Assembly: GCA_036873135.1 (NCBI GenBank)
Contig: JAPTYO010000011.1
Span: 18,920,747-18,984,746, forward strand
Origin: Clarkia xantiana subsp. parviflora
Lineage: Eukaryota; Streptophyta; Magnoliopsida; Myrtales; Onagraceae
Length of the DNA stretch: 64,000 nucleotides
Reading direction: 5' to 3'
The notes under the pieces were generated by a model that saw only the letters and a list, made by a program, of their open reading frames with translations, did no database searches and was not told the DNA's origin. This document shows positions 43,104 through 53,753 of this stretch, piece after piece; positions within the stretch are counted from its first letter, which is position 1; the number at the start of each line of letters is the position of its first letter. The translations under genes and the position numbers were made by a program.

Positions 43104-44183
43104 TCAAGGCAAAAGGAACAAAGGCATGAGAATGACTAATAGGAAAAGATAATCTTGATTGCTTGGCCAAAGGGCAAATGGTACAATGTTTGATTTATTT
43201 GAAGAGTCATTTAAACATAACACTTCATTCAAATGACCTAAATGAGTGTATGATATGTGTCCTAAACGCCTATGCCAAAGCCAAGAAACATCCTCTTTAT
43301 TTGTCTTTGAAGTAGTATGAGCTGCCACCACCTTGCTTGAGCATGAAGGTAGTGAATTCCTGAGTATGTAAAGACCTTTGGATCTCTCACCAATCACCAT
43401 TGGCTTCCCATCATGGCCCTGAATCAACATGTTTGCACAAGTAAACATAACTTTGCAATTCAACTGAGTAGAAAGCTTAGACACTGAGATCAAGTTGAAG
43501 TTGAAATCAGGCACATAAAGGATGTCATCCAAGGTAAAGCCAGAGGAAAAGGAGCAGCTCCCAATATGAGTGACCTTGCACTTATTGCCATTTGGTAAGT
43601 GAACAAATTGATGAGGAGAATCAGCATTCCTTACATTGTGCAACCAGCTTAAATGATGAGTGATATGGTTAGTAGCACCTGAGTCTACAATCCAAATCAT
43701 GGATGAACTAGATGTAGAGGATATACCTGCCATGTCCACACAAATAGGCTCATCCTCTTGAAATGAAATGGGATCAAAGTCATATTGAATAGCAATGTGT
43801 TGAACTCTTCCATCCAAGCCAGTGTGAAGAATTGTTTGCTCCTTAGTTCCATGAAAAATTCTTGTGTCCCCTGCAGCCACATGTTTCACCAAAGTAGGGG
43901 AAGGAGTTTCATCATCCATGCTCATATTGGCTGCATTCCAAGGTCTTTTCAAGGGTGTGGAGGGTGCAAGGTGTGGATGCTTCTTGCAACAAGTATCTAA
44001 CTTGTGTCCCTTTTTACCACAAAATGAGCAAAACCAAGTTGACTTATCAACTTTGCCTCCCTTGCCATTGAAACCACCTGAATAGGATCCTTGGTTAGCT
44101 CCATTAGAAGAAGAGCCATTGCCATTGTAATTCCTTGGGAAAGAAGCAGCAATGTTGAAGCCATTACTTGTTATATCCTCCAC
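43104..44183 (-). pseudogene. Copia gag end, protease and integrase zinc finger
   Basis: 359 codons. CCHC-type knuckle CSFCGKKGHKLDTC near residues 52-65. Protease IVDSGATNHIT near 169-179 with the usual Asp-Ser-Gly. A pre-integrase segment with WHRRLGHISYTHL. A frameshift near 43195 garbles the HCTICPLAK zinc finger at the end. Confidence 0.92.
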
Positions 44184-44217
44184 TACCTCTTGTATTGGTG
44201 AAGTTCCTTTGAGAATA

Positions 44218-44940
44218 TTAGGCTGTAGCCTCCCCTAAATCCCCTATAGAACCAAAGATAGCACGTTGGCTTTCCTCTTGTAGCAAAACAGAAAAAGCCA
44301 CACTCAATGAAGGCAATGGTTGCCTCATTAGGAGACTGCTTCTAACATGAGCAAAAGATTCATTCAAGCCTAAGAGAAAAGCAATCAATTTATGTTTCTC
44401 CTTATGCTCATTGATCAATTTGCTATCAGCTGAACATTCAAGCCTTAGGTCATCAATAGAACCCAAAGCATCCCAAAGTTGTTTCATCCTCCCAAAGTAT
44501 TCAGTAATAGACTGAGCACCTTGTGAACATTGATAAATTTCCCTTGTGAGCTGAAAAATTTGTGTTCCATCAATCTTCTCAAACATTTCTTTGAGATCAA
44601 GCCAAATAGACAAAGCAGTTGTGTTGTAAACCAGCCCATTCACCAACTCCTTAGCAACTGTGTTCCTTAACCAAGCTTTAACCAAAGCATTTGCTCTGTC
44701 CCATCTCACATGTTGAGCTACAGGCACATTCAAACGTGTACATGTACCATCTATAAATCCAATCTTGTTCTTTACCAGCAGTCCTTCCTTGATAGATGTG
44801 CTCCAGGCATGATAATTGCTTGATCCTTGAAGCTGAAAAGGAATCAGCAACAATCCAGTGGTGTCCGAGGGATGTAAGGATAGTGGATCTTCAATCGAGT
44901 AGGTAGTCATGTTCCAATGACCAAATTTCCAGAAACTCAA
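44218..44940 (-). pseudogene. Copia gag
   Basis: 240 codons; the likely start is the Met at 44910 (MTTYSIEDP). Contains NYHAWSTSIKEGLLVKNK and IWLDLKEMFEKIDGTQIFQL, typical of copia-type gag (UBN2-like). Ends in a stop where the frame shifts by one to join the knuckle frame at 44183. Confidence 0.9.
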
Positions 44941-45457
44941 CTGAATTTGACGTGAAGAACAATAATCTTCAACAATCTATCAACCACAACAGCTGAAACC
45001 CAACGGAATTCCCAGAAGTTGATAAATCTTCAACAAGAAGCAATACTAACAAGAACACCAGGTATGCGCAACAGAAACGAGATCACGCAATGATCCAGAA
45101 TGAATCTAGGCATGAATCCAATCCAGAAACAGTCGCAATTGGATCAAGATCACGAAATCAATGATCGTAATCAAGAAAAACAGCTAATCAATCACTTAAT
45201 CAGTCGAAGCTTGGAGACGAAGCAAACGTCGAAGAACTTTGCTTGAAAAGCAAGAACTGATCAATCTAGGCTGATATGATCCAAATGCAGATTCAATTGA
45301 GCTGAAATACAACTCAATTGATGATGCAGAAGACTTACAAAGAGTCGAAATTCAACGTATTGATGATTGAAGCCACGAATTCCAGCTGAAAAACTGAAAA
45401 TGAAGCTCAAAGTTCACCGGAAATGGATGTTGCTTGACTAGCAAGAAAATGCCGTTT
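44941..45457 (-). other. Copia leader, no gene
   Basis: Untranslated leader between primer site and gag. Rich in CAATTGAT/GAATTCAAT-like words. No open frame supported. Confidence 0.7.
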
Positions 45458-45469
45458 GCTCTGATACCA
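45458..45469 (-). other. Copia primer binding site
   Basis: Minus strand TGGTATCAGAGC, the classical initiator-Met tRNA site of plant copia elements, directly next to the LTR. Confidence 0.95.
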
Positions 45470-45666
45470 TATGAACAGAGAGGATCTTGGATGAATATCA
45501 AATGTATTAACAACCAAAATCAGTTTGTACAATTGGTAGATCAAGGTATATATAGGAGAAGAGAGCATCTAACTAACTAACTAACTTAGAGTGTAAGTAA
45601 GCTAGACTAGTAAGCACTATGCACAAATGTGTCAAGTATGGAATGTATGGAATATACATTCCTATA
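45470..45666 (-). mobile_element. 5' LTR of copia (197 bp)
   Basis: Ends TATG on the left and CCTATA on the right in plus-strand reading. Followed by TSD GGCCA (45667-45671). Confidence 0.95.
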
Positions 45667-45671
45667 GGCCA

Positions 45672-46037
45672 CGCCCCGCTACTCTGATAGTGGGCGGGTT
45701 TCTCGGCCTCAACCTCTGATAGCAAGTCCCGACCAATATCGGGGACTCCAGAGTTATCTCATTTGGTCACCGCTCGGGGCCCCTCGTCAACGTGACAGGG
45801 CCAATATCCTCAGGGATTCAACATCGGGGCCTACTTAAAGGCATCTCATCGGGGCCTAGTTAAAGGCATCTCATCGGGAGCGTCCAGCTTGCATGTCGGG
45901 ACCGACCTTGTCGGGACCCTTCGCCATCGGGACTCCTCTCGTCGGGACCCTTCGCATTGGGCTTCTTGACCTCTTTTAGGGCCTATTCTCCGTTTACTCG
46001 TCGTTAAAGGGCCTAATGGCTATAGCGAAACCCATCA
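45672..46037 (-). mobile_element. 5' LTR of B2, outer piece
   Basis: Continues 28681 across the copia insertion. Ends AAACCCATCA, then TSD ATTGT. Lacks the 9-bp word CTAGTGGAC region present in the 3' LTR. Confidence 0.92.
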
Positions 46038-46042
46038 ATTGT

Positions 46043-46721
46043 CATCCTTTATTGCTTTATATGTTGGCGTGATATGCATGTATATACTCGATGGCATAGT
46101 GATGCTTGTAGCCATAATTGAATTTTGTATCTCCCAAAGTATATATGAATGTATCCATATCCTACATATGTTAGGTAACATAGACATATAGATAATAATG
46201 TCATAAATGTGTTTTGCATCAATTACCTTAGATGTTCACCTTAGGCCATGCACAAGGATGTAGATGCATGCAAGTGTACGTAGGCGTGCATAGGCATGCA
46301 TGAGTGAGTATAGACACGCATGGTCATGTATAGATACATATAATCATGTGAGAACATATGTAGGTGTGTGCGGACGTATGTAGTCGCGCGTAGACGCGCG
46401 TAGGTGCACGCGGGCATATAGGTGCATATAGGCATACACATAAGTAAACCATATAAGTGTTGGGACGAGGCCCTTACTGATATATAGTTGCCCCCGTATA
46501 GAGGATGTTCGCTATGTAGTAGTCGAACACTTATAGGCTTACATGTACGATGTTGCCCCCTAGTGGGGGATGTACGTTGTATGGTAGTAGTAGTCGTTGT
46601 CGCGATGAATATATGTGCGTGCGTTGAATAGATTGTTGTTGTATCATTGTAGGAGTTGTGGGGTGAGGAGCTGGCGCGTCTGTCCTTAGGATTACCTTCT
46701 CGACTCGCAGGGTTTATCAAT
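46043..46721. other. Subterminal region of D, alternating ATGCATG/CGCG tracts
   Basis: 46240-46440 is built of TGCATG, GTACG, CGCGCG and CATATA words, nearly alternating purine-pyrimidine. A 159-codon minus-strand frame here is low-complexity and not credible. At 46722 ATGTGTAAGTCC may be the short first exon of the D antisense gene (ATGT followed by GTAAGT). Confidence 0.45.
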
Positions 46722-47378
46722 ATGTGTAAGTCCCATATTCCGACTCCCTTAGTTAGACATTGTTCTATTTCGGAGTCGTCTGGGCCAGAGACTGTGGAGG
46801 ATATATACTCTTCCCTCGAGTTGTAGCCTAACTCAGAACCGGGAGATCTTATCCTGACATTTGCTGGTAATGTGCTGGACCGAGACGATTATCAAATCTA
46901 TGTCGATCGTTCTGGGCTTCACCCCTTGGTAGAGGCGTTATTTCCCTTTAATGTCGTTAGGGATGCTGATGCAGTTACACCTACTGTGCCTCCGGCAGAG
47001 TTGTCTGCCGTATATACCTCCCTGATTCGAGAGGGTCTGCGCTTTCCTTACTTTTGGGACTTGCGTAGATTGTGTCGCTATTACAGGATTTCTCCTTTCG
47101 ATCTTGCACCCTCCGGCCTTTGGTATTGGGTTTGCTTCCGAGTGCTATGCCATCAGCAGTCGTGGCATTACTCGACGCTGCTCTTTCGTTGCTTCTTCCG
47201 GCTCCAGCGTCCGGATGTGTCTTCTTTGTGTTCCATCTCTGTCCGCTGGCCTTTGATGAAGGGGGACGATTTTTCTACCTTGGGCCTAGGGGAGGTGAAG
47301 TGGGTTACTACCCTTCGCTTCGTTACTGCTGTCGACCGTTCCAAAGGCTGTTGGAATAAGCATTATTTCTTTACTAAT
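46722..47378 (+). pseudogene. D antisense gene, amino-terminal domain (split by E)
   Basis: Clear open frame from 46872; homology probably begins near 46765. Words IREGLRFPYFWDLRRLC, YWVCFRVLCHQQSWHYSTLLFRCF and GCWNKHYFFTN line up with FCGNLVEMC, NAFQVLCFRQ...FRTF and GWKRSYFF of B2. Element E cuts it exactly after YFFTN (TSD CTAAT), and it resumes at 53754. Same strand logic as in B1, so D is probably a minus-strand element. Confidence 0.7.
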
Positions 47379-48929
47379 TGTTGGGTAATAAATAAACCCG
47401 ACTATGTATGTACGTTCTTGGTCTATGGTGATTTCCTACAGGTGACAGGCCGAGTACGCTTTCAGGGCGAGGAGAAGAAGTCGACGACCTTTCTTGTTTA
47501 TTCCAACCATTTGGAGATAAAAGGTCGACTACCAATCATGAAGAAGTCTACTTCAAAAGAATGACTGGTCGACTATGGAGACTTAGAGAATCTTCCAGAG
47601 GACAGGTGGCGACCTGCTTCCCACCGTCTCCAAGGGAAAAAACTTCCCTCGAAGTAAAGACAGGTGGCGACCTGCTTCCCACCGTCTCCAAAGGAAAACC
47701 TTCCCTCGAAGTAAAGACAGGTGGCGACTGTTGGATCACGGTGGAACTCCGGTACGGTCTTTGACGGCGATCCTAGCTCCTTCGCTCCACGTGGTCCTGC
47801 AAAGAGGGGATAGACCGGGCGGTGACCCAGAATCCCTCTCCGATACTTAAATGAGTATCTCGTGTGGACTGGCAAGCAGTAATCTCAAAGTGTATATCAC
47901 AACGTAATTGATCCGAGGTGACCCCTGCCCTTTTATAGGCGGAGAGGTACCTCAGTTACCTGGTGAACCGTTGGGGGTGGTTAGCCCGTATTCCGCGTAT
48001 CTCGGGCACGATCCCGCCTATCTAGGCTATGATCTCGCTTATCTCGGCCACGCCCCGCGTATCTCGGCCACGCTCCGCGTATCTTAACTACGCTCCGCGT
48101 ATCTCGGCCACGCCCCGCGTATCTTGGCCTTAACCTCTGATAGCAAGTCCCGACTAACATCGGGGACTCCAGAGTTATCTCGTTGTGTCACCGCTCGGGG
48201 CCCCTCGTCATCGTGACAGGGCCAATCATTCTCAGGGATTCGTCATCGGGGCCTACTTAAAGGCTTCTCATCGGGAGCTTTCAGCTCACCTGTCGGGACC
48301 GACTCTGTCGGGACCTTTCATCATCGGGACTCCCTACGTCGGGACCCTTCACCTTGGTCTTCTTGACCTCCATTTAGGGCCCAGTGGGCCTATTCGCCGT
48401 TTCCTCACCGTTAAAGGGCCTAACGGCTATAGCCAAACCCATTAGCGACCTGCTTCCCACCGCCTCTAAGGGAAAACCTTCCCTCGAAGTAAAGGTGAGG
48501 TGGCGATCTGCTTGTCACCTACTTAAAAGGAAAACCTTCCTCGAAGTAAAAATGAGGTGGCGACCTGCTTGTCACCAGCTGACTGACAACCGCTTCTATC
48601 ACCCAATCACAAAGGGCTGATTGCCGCCACTAGGCAACCAATCAGAGGCCAGTAGCCGCCTCTACAAAGTCGGTAAACTTCTCCCTATAAATAGGGGGCT
48701 ATCTCCTTCAATTAAGAACAATATGTTCTGAATACTTATATATTACACTCTCAAATACATTACTAACTTAAGCTTCAGAGTGGAATCAGGGGCCATCCCC
48801 ACCCATTTTTTAGGTGCTCGACCTTAAAAGTCTTCCGGAGGAAATCAAGTCCTCGAGAGAGCTACGTCCAAGGCGAAGCCTAGAAGTCCATTCCGTGAAG
48901 TTTGAGTCCACGTCATTTTGATCCCAACA
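47379..48929 (+). mobile_element. 5' LTR of E with nested solo LTR
   Basis: TGTTGGGTAATAAATAAACC to TTGATCCCAACA; 830 bp without the insertion. Contains repeated GACAGGTGGCGACCTGCTTC units with CTTCCCTCGAAGTAAA, and TATAAATA near 48686-48693. Confidence 0.92.
47729..48444 (-). mobile_element. Solo LTR of the B family (716 bp)
   Basis: Plus reading TGTTGGATCACGG to AAACCCATTA (final CA changed to TA). TSD GCGAC at 47724-47728 and 48445-48449. No interior sequence: the product of recombination between two LTRs. Closer to the B1 than the B2 LTR. Confidence 0.95.
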
Positions 48930-48931
48930 TT

Positions 48932-48947
48932 TGGCGCCGTCTGTGGG
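48932..48947 (+). other. Primer binding site of E
   Basis: TGGCGCCGTCTGTGGG, two bases after the LTR. Confidence 0.9.
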
Positions 48948-48963
48948 AACAGATCAAAAAGTC

Positions 48964-50298
48964 ATGGCTGCCGAAAAGAGCAAGATTTCCAACACTCTGG
49001 TGGAAGAAAGGAGCAGTCTACCAGTGGATCCTACCACATCAAGGCCGATCCCCCAAGAAATCCCGCAATACCCCAATCTAATGGTGTTGGCGGCGATGAA
49101 ACCCTCAACCATTCCAAATCTATGCCAATTTTGGAAGATGCGAGGACAGCTCCCCAGGCTGTTCCTCCGGAGGTAATAGCTGCCTTTATTACTTTTTGGA
49201 ATAAAACCCAAGCAGGGGCTGTTCCAGAGAAAAGAGAGCCAACCCGAGAAGCCTCACAAAAGGAAGAAGTAGCTTCCAGTGTGAAAATCCAGGAGGAGAA
49301 TCCCCTGGAGAAAGAAACCCATAAAGCTCCCGAGGCCGAAACGGTGAGCAAGGAAGCTGTCCTGTTCACAGTAGGGCAGGTCGAAGAACTTTTGGAGAAG
49401 AATAGGCGAGGTGCGAACGATTTGCTCATCGTTCGTGATCATACTTCTCACCCCTTCACCCAAAGGCTATTCAATACTCGAGTTCCCCCGCAAGTCTTCG
49501 CGAGGAGCATCGACGATTATACCGGAGAAGGCGACCTAGTTCGCCACATCAACGCCCACAACTCCTCACTCTTGGGAAGAGGGGCAACGCCTGATCATTA
49601 GGCAGCACTCTTCCCAACCGCGCTGAAGGAAGAGGCGTCTACTTGGTTTTATGGTCTCCCCGACAACTCTATAGACTCGTGGGATGAGCTGAAAACCAAG
49701 TTCATTGAAGGACACATAGGTCAGAGGCAGCGCCTCAAGAGCATGAACTTCCTCGACAAGATCGAGCAAGGCCCAGGTGAAACCTTGGCCAACTACTACA
49801 CAAGGTTTCACAAGATACTCCAACAGCTGAACGAGGACGCCACGGATGGCGAGCTGATCCGGACCTTCTGGAGGGGTCTTAGAGTGCAGAGCCAGGCTCT
49901 GAAAGACAGCATGGTGATGAAGCTCGTGCAAAGGATTGACGCCCTCGTCGTCAAAGTAAAGAAATTCATCGACCTAGAGAGGTCGCATGAAGGGCTGCCC
50001 AAAGAAGTCGAGAAACAACTTGGTGCCCACCAAGATCGAGGAGGGCTCCGCTTCCCGACCACCTAGGAGGGAAGAAAGACGTGGGCGAGACTTCCGACCA
50101 GGGAATCGACAAGGAATAAGGAGAGATTCTAATCCTTATCCCTCCAAATATACTCCTCTTACCCATAATGTATCGGTAGTACTTCAAGAAATGGAGAAGC
50201 TCCGCCTTACTAACCCGCCACCGGCAAGAAGAAGCATGCTGGGTCACCAAGTAAATGCTTACTGTCGCTACCATCAGGTAAAAGGGCATAACACAAAT
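48964..50298 (+). pseudogene. E gag, broken and truncated at the knuckle
   Basis: Start MAAEKSKIS at 48964. A frameshift near 49010-49100 moves the reading to the frame with PPEVIAAFITFWNKTQ. The core carries STWFYGLPDNSIDSWDELK and ETLANYYTRFHKILQQL, after a stop at 49599-49601. Another shift near 50040 leads to a basic linker and MLGHQVNAYCRYHQVKGHNTNR. There the knuckle breaks off before its last Cys and the 153-bp array starts, suggesting a deletion that removed the gag end and all of pol. Confidence 0.85.
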
Positions 50299-51980
50299 CG
50301 GTCGTCGACCATTATGTGCCCAAAATGGCGACCAAAGCCTAGGTACGGCGACGATTCGATCGAAGTCTACAAATCGGTTGTCGACCATTATGAGCCCAAA
50401 ATGGCGACTAAAGCCTAGGTACGGCGACAATTCGAAGGAAGGTCTACAAATCGGTCGTCGACCATTATGTGCCCAAAATGGCGACCAAAGCCTAGGTACG
50501 GCGACGATTCGATCGAAGTCTACAAATCGGTTGTCGACCATTATGTGCCCAAAATGGCGACTAAAGCCTAGGTACGGCGACAATTCGATGGAAGGTCTAC
50601 AAATCGGTCGTCGACCATTATGTGCCCAAAATGGCGACCAAAGCCTAGGTACGGTGACGATTCGATCGAAGTCTACAAATCGGTTGTCGACCATTATGTG
50701 CCCAAAATGGCGACTAAAGCCTAGGTACGGCGACAATTCGATGGAAGGTCTACAAATCGGTCGTCGACCATTATGTGCCCAAAATGGCGACCAAAGCCTA
50801 GGTACGGCGACGATTCGATCGAAGTCTACAAATCGGTTGTCGACCATTATGTGCCCAAAATGGCGACTAAAGCCTAGGTACGGCGACAATTCGATGGAAG
50901 GTCTACAAATCGGTCGTCGACCATTATGTGCCCAAAATGGCGACCAAAGCCTAGGTACGGCGACGATTCGATCGAAGTCTACAAATCGGTTGTCGACCAT
51001 TATGTGCCCAAAATGGCGACTAAAGCCTAGGTACGGCGGCAATTCGATGGAAGGTCTACAAATCGGTCGTCGACCATTATGTGCCCAAAATGGCGACCAA
51101 AGCCTAGGTACGGCGACGATTCGATCGAAGTCTACAAATCGGTTGTCGACCATTATGTGCCCAAAATGGCGACTAAAGCCTAGGTACGGCGACAATTCGA
51201 TGGAAGGTCTACAAATCGGTCGTCGACCATTATGTGCCCAAAATGGCGACCAAATCCTAGGTACGGCGACGATTCGTTCGAAGTCTACAAATCGGTTGTC
51301 GACCATTATGTGCCCAAAATGGCGACTAAAGCCTAGGTACGGCGACAATTCGATGGAAGGTCTACAAATCGGCCGTCGACCATTATGTGCCCAAAATGGC
51401 GACCAAAGCCTAGGTACGGCGACGATTCGATCGAAGTCTACAAATCGATTGTCGACCATTATGTGCCCAAAATGGCGACTAAAGCCTATGGGGACAATTC
51501 GATGGAAGGTCTACAAATCGGCCGTCGACCATTATGTGCCCAAAATGGCGACCAAAGCCTAGGTACGGCGACGATTCGATCGAAATCTACAAATCGGTTG
51601 TCGACCATTATGTGCCCAACATGGCGACTAAAGCCTAGGTACGGCGACAATTCGATGGAAGGTCTACAAATCGGTCGTCGACCATTATGTACCCAAAATG
51701 GCGACCAAAGCCTTGGTACGTCGACGATTCGATCGAAGTCTGCAAATCGGTTGTCGACCATTATGTGCCCAAAATGGCGACTAAAGCCTAGGTACGGCGA
51801 CAATTCGATGGAAGGTCTACAAATCGGTCGTCGACCATTATGTGCCCAAAATGGCGACCAAAGCCTAGGTACGGCGACGATTCGATCAAAGTCTACAAAT
51901 CGATTGTCGACCATTATGTGCCCAAAATGGCGACCAAAGCCTAGGTACGGCGACGATTCGATCGAAGTCTACAACTCGGA
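50299..51980. repeat. 153-bp dimeric tandem array of E, about 11 copies
   Basis: Two related monomers of 76 and 77 bp alternate (CGGTCGTCGACC...GACCAAAGCC and CGGTTGTCGACC...GACTAAAGCC). One copy near 51487 lacks about ten bases. Because 153 is a multiple of three, frames of 394 codons (+) and 497 codons (-) run through; they are not genes. Confidence 0.95.
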
Positions 51981-52286
51981 TGTCCTAACGCTCAAAATAG
52001 CGACAAGAGCTGAGCACAATAAGGACCCGATCAAAAAGACTCAAAAGATGATCAACAAATCAGTCCTCAAGTTGTCGATCTAAAGGTATCAAAGACTACC
52101 TCCTACTTATACGATCGATTCTTTAATCCTAAAGGGTAGTAAAAATAAAGTATGTCTGATACCTCCTGGAAATTATATATATACGATCCTAGTTAAGAAT
52201 GTCAAAAGCTAGGTGTTGCCCAGATAAATTTATTTATTATGAAAAGTCATACATAGAAGATATGAGAGTCTCTTGATAGTCCATTT
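51981..52286. other. E, between repeats and antisense remnant
   Basis: No gene recognised. Short AT-rich stretch with TATATATA near 52172. Confidence 0.5.
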
Positions 52287-52640
52287 TTACACGGGTTTCT
52301 TCCCCTTAGAAGGAGAGACAATAACACAGTCGTCTTCGTCAGACGAACGGTCGTGTTCTTTTGATGGTTGATCATCCTCCTCGGTGGGAAGTCGTAAAAA
52401 TTGTTCGAGGATCGGAACTTGAGAGAAGGGAAAATCCGCCTGGTAAGCCCTCAAGTTGACCACCATCTCCTTTAGGGTGGTGTGGAGTAAGTCAGAGGCT
52501 GCGATAACCATCTCCGCTTCAAAGTCCGAGCTTGCCTTGTATTCTTCTATGACTTTGGCCTTTGATTTCATTAAATCCGACGCCTCCTAGCGCCAAGTAT
52601 CGACTTCCTTGCGAAGCCTTATCAAGGTTAGCCATTCATT
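52287..52640 (-). pseudogene. E antisense gene remnant (carboxy end)
   Basis: A 94-codon minus-strand frame, with homology continuing up to about 52640 past a stop. EEYKASSDFEAEM then a Leu-rich segment, QVPILEQFLRLPTEED and an acidic Ser tail ending KGKKPV match, in order, EEYRNSEEFKVDA, the NAVEEL region, LAPFAEKYFNLPAESEE and the tail of the A antisense protein. The amino-terminal exons are missing. Confidence 0.6.
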
Positions 52641-52917
52641 GGTTCTTCATCTAACAACATGACCGTTAGCCTACACCTATGGAGCCACTGAGAGGGTGAC
52701 TCTCCAGCTTCCCTAGGAGATCTCTGCATGCCGAAACCATCTCTTCTCCCAACGGTTAGAAATCCTAATCCCGAGGGAGGGCCTCTTCAACTTCTGGAAA
52801 GTCTGAAAAATCTACAAGTCCTGAGAATTAGATTATCTCGCAACAAAATGGGGCTTTACTCGACTCAAGCCTTCACCTTAAGTAAATGAAGCTGACGACT
52901 CGAGTCTCGGTGGCAAG

Positions 52918-53748
52918 TGTTGGGTTATAAATAAACCCGACTATGTATGTACGTTCTTGGTCTATGGTGATTTCCTACAGGTGAAAGGTCGAGTACGCTT
53001 TCAGGGCGAGGAGAAGAAGTCAACGACCTTTCTTGTTTATTCCAACCATTTGGAGATAAAAGGTCGACTACCAATCATGAAGAAGTCGACTTCAAGAGAA
53101 TGACTGGTCGACTATGGAGACTTAGAGAATCTTCCAGAGGACAGGTGGCAACCTGCTTCTCACCGTCTCCAATGGAAAAACCTTCCCTCGAAGTAAAGAC
53201 AGGTGGCGACCTGCTTCCCACCGTCTCCAAAGGAAAACCTTCCCTCGAAGTAAAGACAGGTGGCGACCTGCTTCCCACCGTCTCTAAGGGAAAACCTTCC
53301 CCCGAAGTAAAGGTGAGGTGGCGACCTGCTTGTCACCTTCTTAAAAGGAAAACCTTCCTCTGAAGTAAAAATGAGGTGGCGACCTGCTTGTCACCAGCTG
53401 TCAGACAACCGCTTCTATCAGCTAATCATAAAGGGCTGATTGCCGCCCCTAGGCAACCAATCAGAGGCCAGTAGCCGCCTCTACAAAGTCGGTACACTTC
53501 TCCCTATAAATAGGGGGCTATCTCCTTCAATTAAGAACAATCTGTTCTGAATACTTTTATATTACACTCTCAAATACATTACTAACTTAAGCTTCGGAGT
53601 GGAATCAGGGGCCATCCCCACCCCCTTTTTAGGTGCTCGACCTTAAAAGTCTCCCGGAGGAAATCAAGTCCTCGAGAGAGCTACGTCCAAGGCGAAGCCT
53701 AGAAGTCCATTCCGTGAAGTTTGAGGCCACGTCATTTTGATCCCAACA
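52918..53748 (+). mobile_element. 3' LTR of E (831 bp)
   Basis: TGTTGGGTTATAAATAAACC to TTGATCCCAACA; near-identical to the 5' LTR by eye. The tract before it (CTCGGTGGCAAG) is only a weak polypurine tract. Confidence 0.92.
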
Positions 53749-53753
53749 CTAAT

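Larger units (their letters stand above)
28682..45666 (-). mobile_element. Ty1/copia element in the B2 LTR, split by A
   Basis: Minus-strand element of 5386 bp once element A and its TSD are removed. TSD GGCCA at 28677-28681 and 45667-45671. Two 197-bp LTRs differ at two positions. Order on the minus strand: LTR, primer site, gag, protease, integrase, RT (split by A), RNase H, polypurine tract, LTR: copia order, with integrase before RT. Termini are TATAGG...TTCATA rather than TG...CA. Confidence 0.95.
18136..46037 (-). mobile_element. Element B2: complete Tat-like Ty3/gypsy retrotransposon, interrupted
   Basis: Minus-strand gag-pol (28326 down to 22750), repeats, plus-strand antisense gene (19375-22219) and two LTRs, flanked by TSD ATTGT. 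Without the copia insertion it is about 10.9 kb. The 5' LTR (right side) is split by copia. LTRs differ by one 20-bp minisatellite copy, a 9-bp indel and scattered substitutions, so the insertion is older than copia and A. Confidence 0.92.
47379..53748 (+). mobile_element. Element E: gag-only LTR retrotransposon inside D
   Basis: Plus strand, TSD CTAAT at 47374-47378 and 53749-53753. LTRs of about 830 bp (5' interrupted) and 831 bp. The interior (48930-52917) has gag, a large tandem array and a minus-strand antisense remnant, but no protease, RT or integrase, so it could move only with help from another element. Confidence 0.92.

Noticed and set aside
46241..46720. 159-codon minus-strand frame rich in Tyr, Thr, His and Met
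   Set aside because: Encoded by alternating purine-pyrimidine low-complexity DNA; no domain and no start context.
49966..51562. Overlapping 497-codon minus-strand and 394-codon plus-strand open frames
   Set aside because: Both are created by the 153-bp tandem array, whose period is a multiple of three; the peptides just repeat and match no domain.
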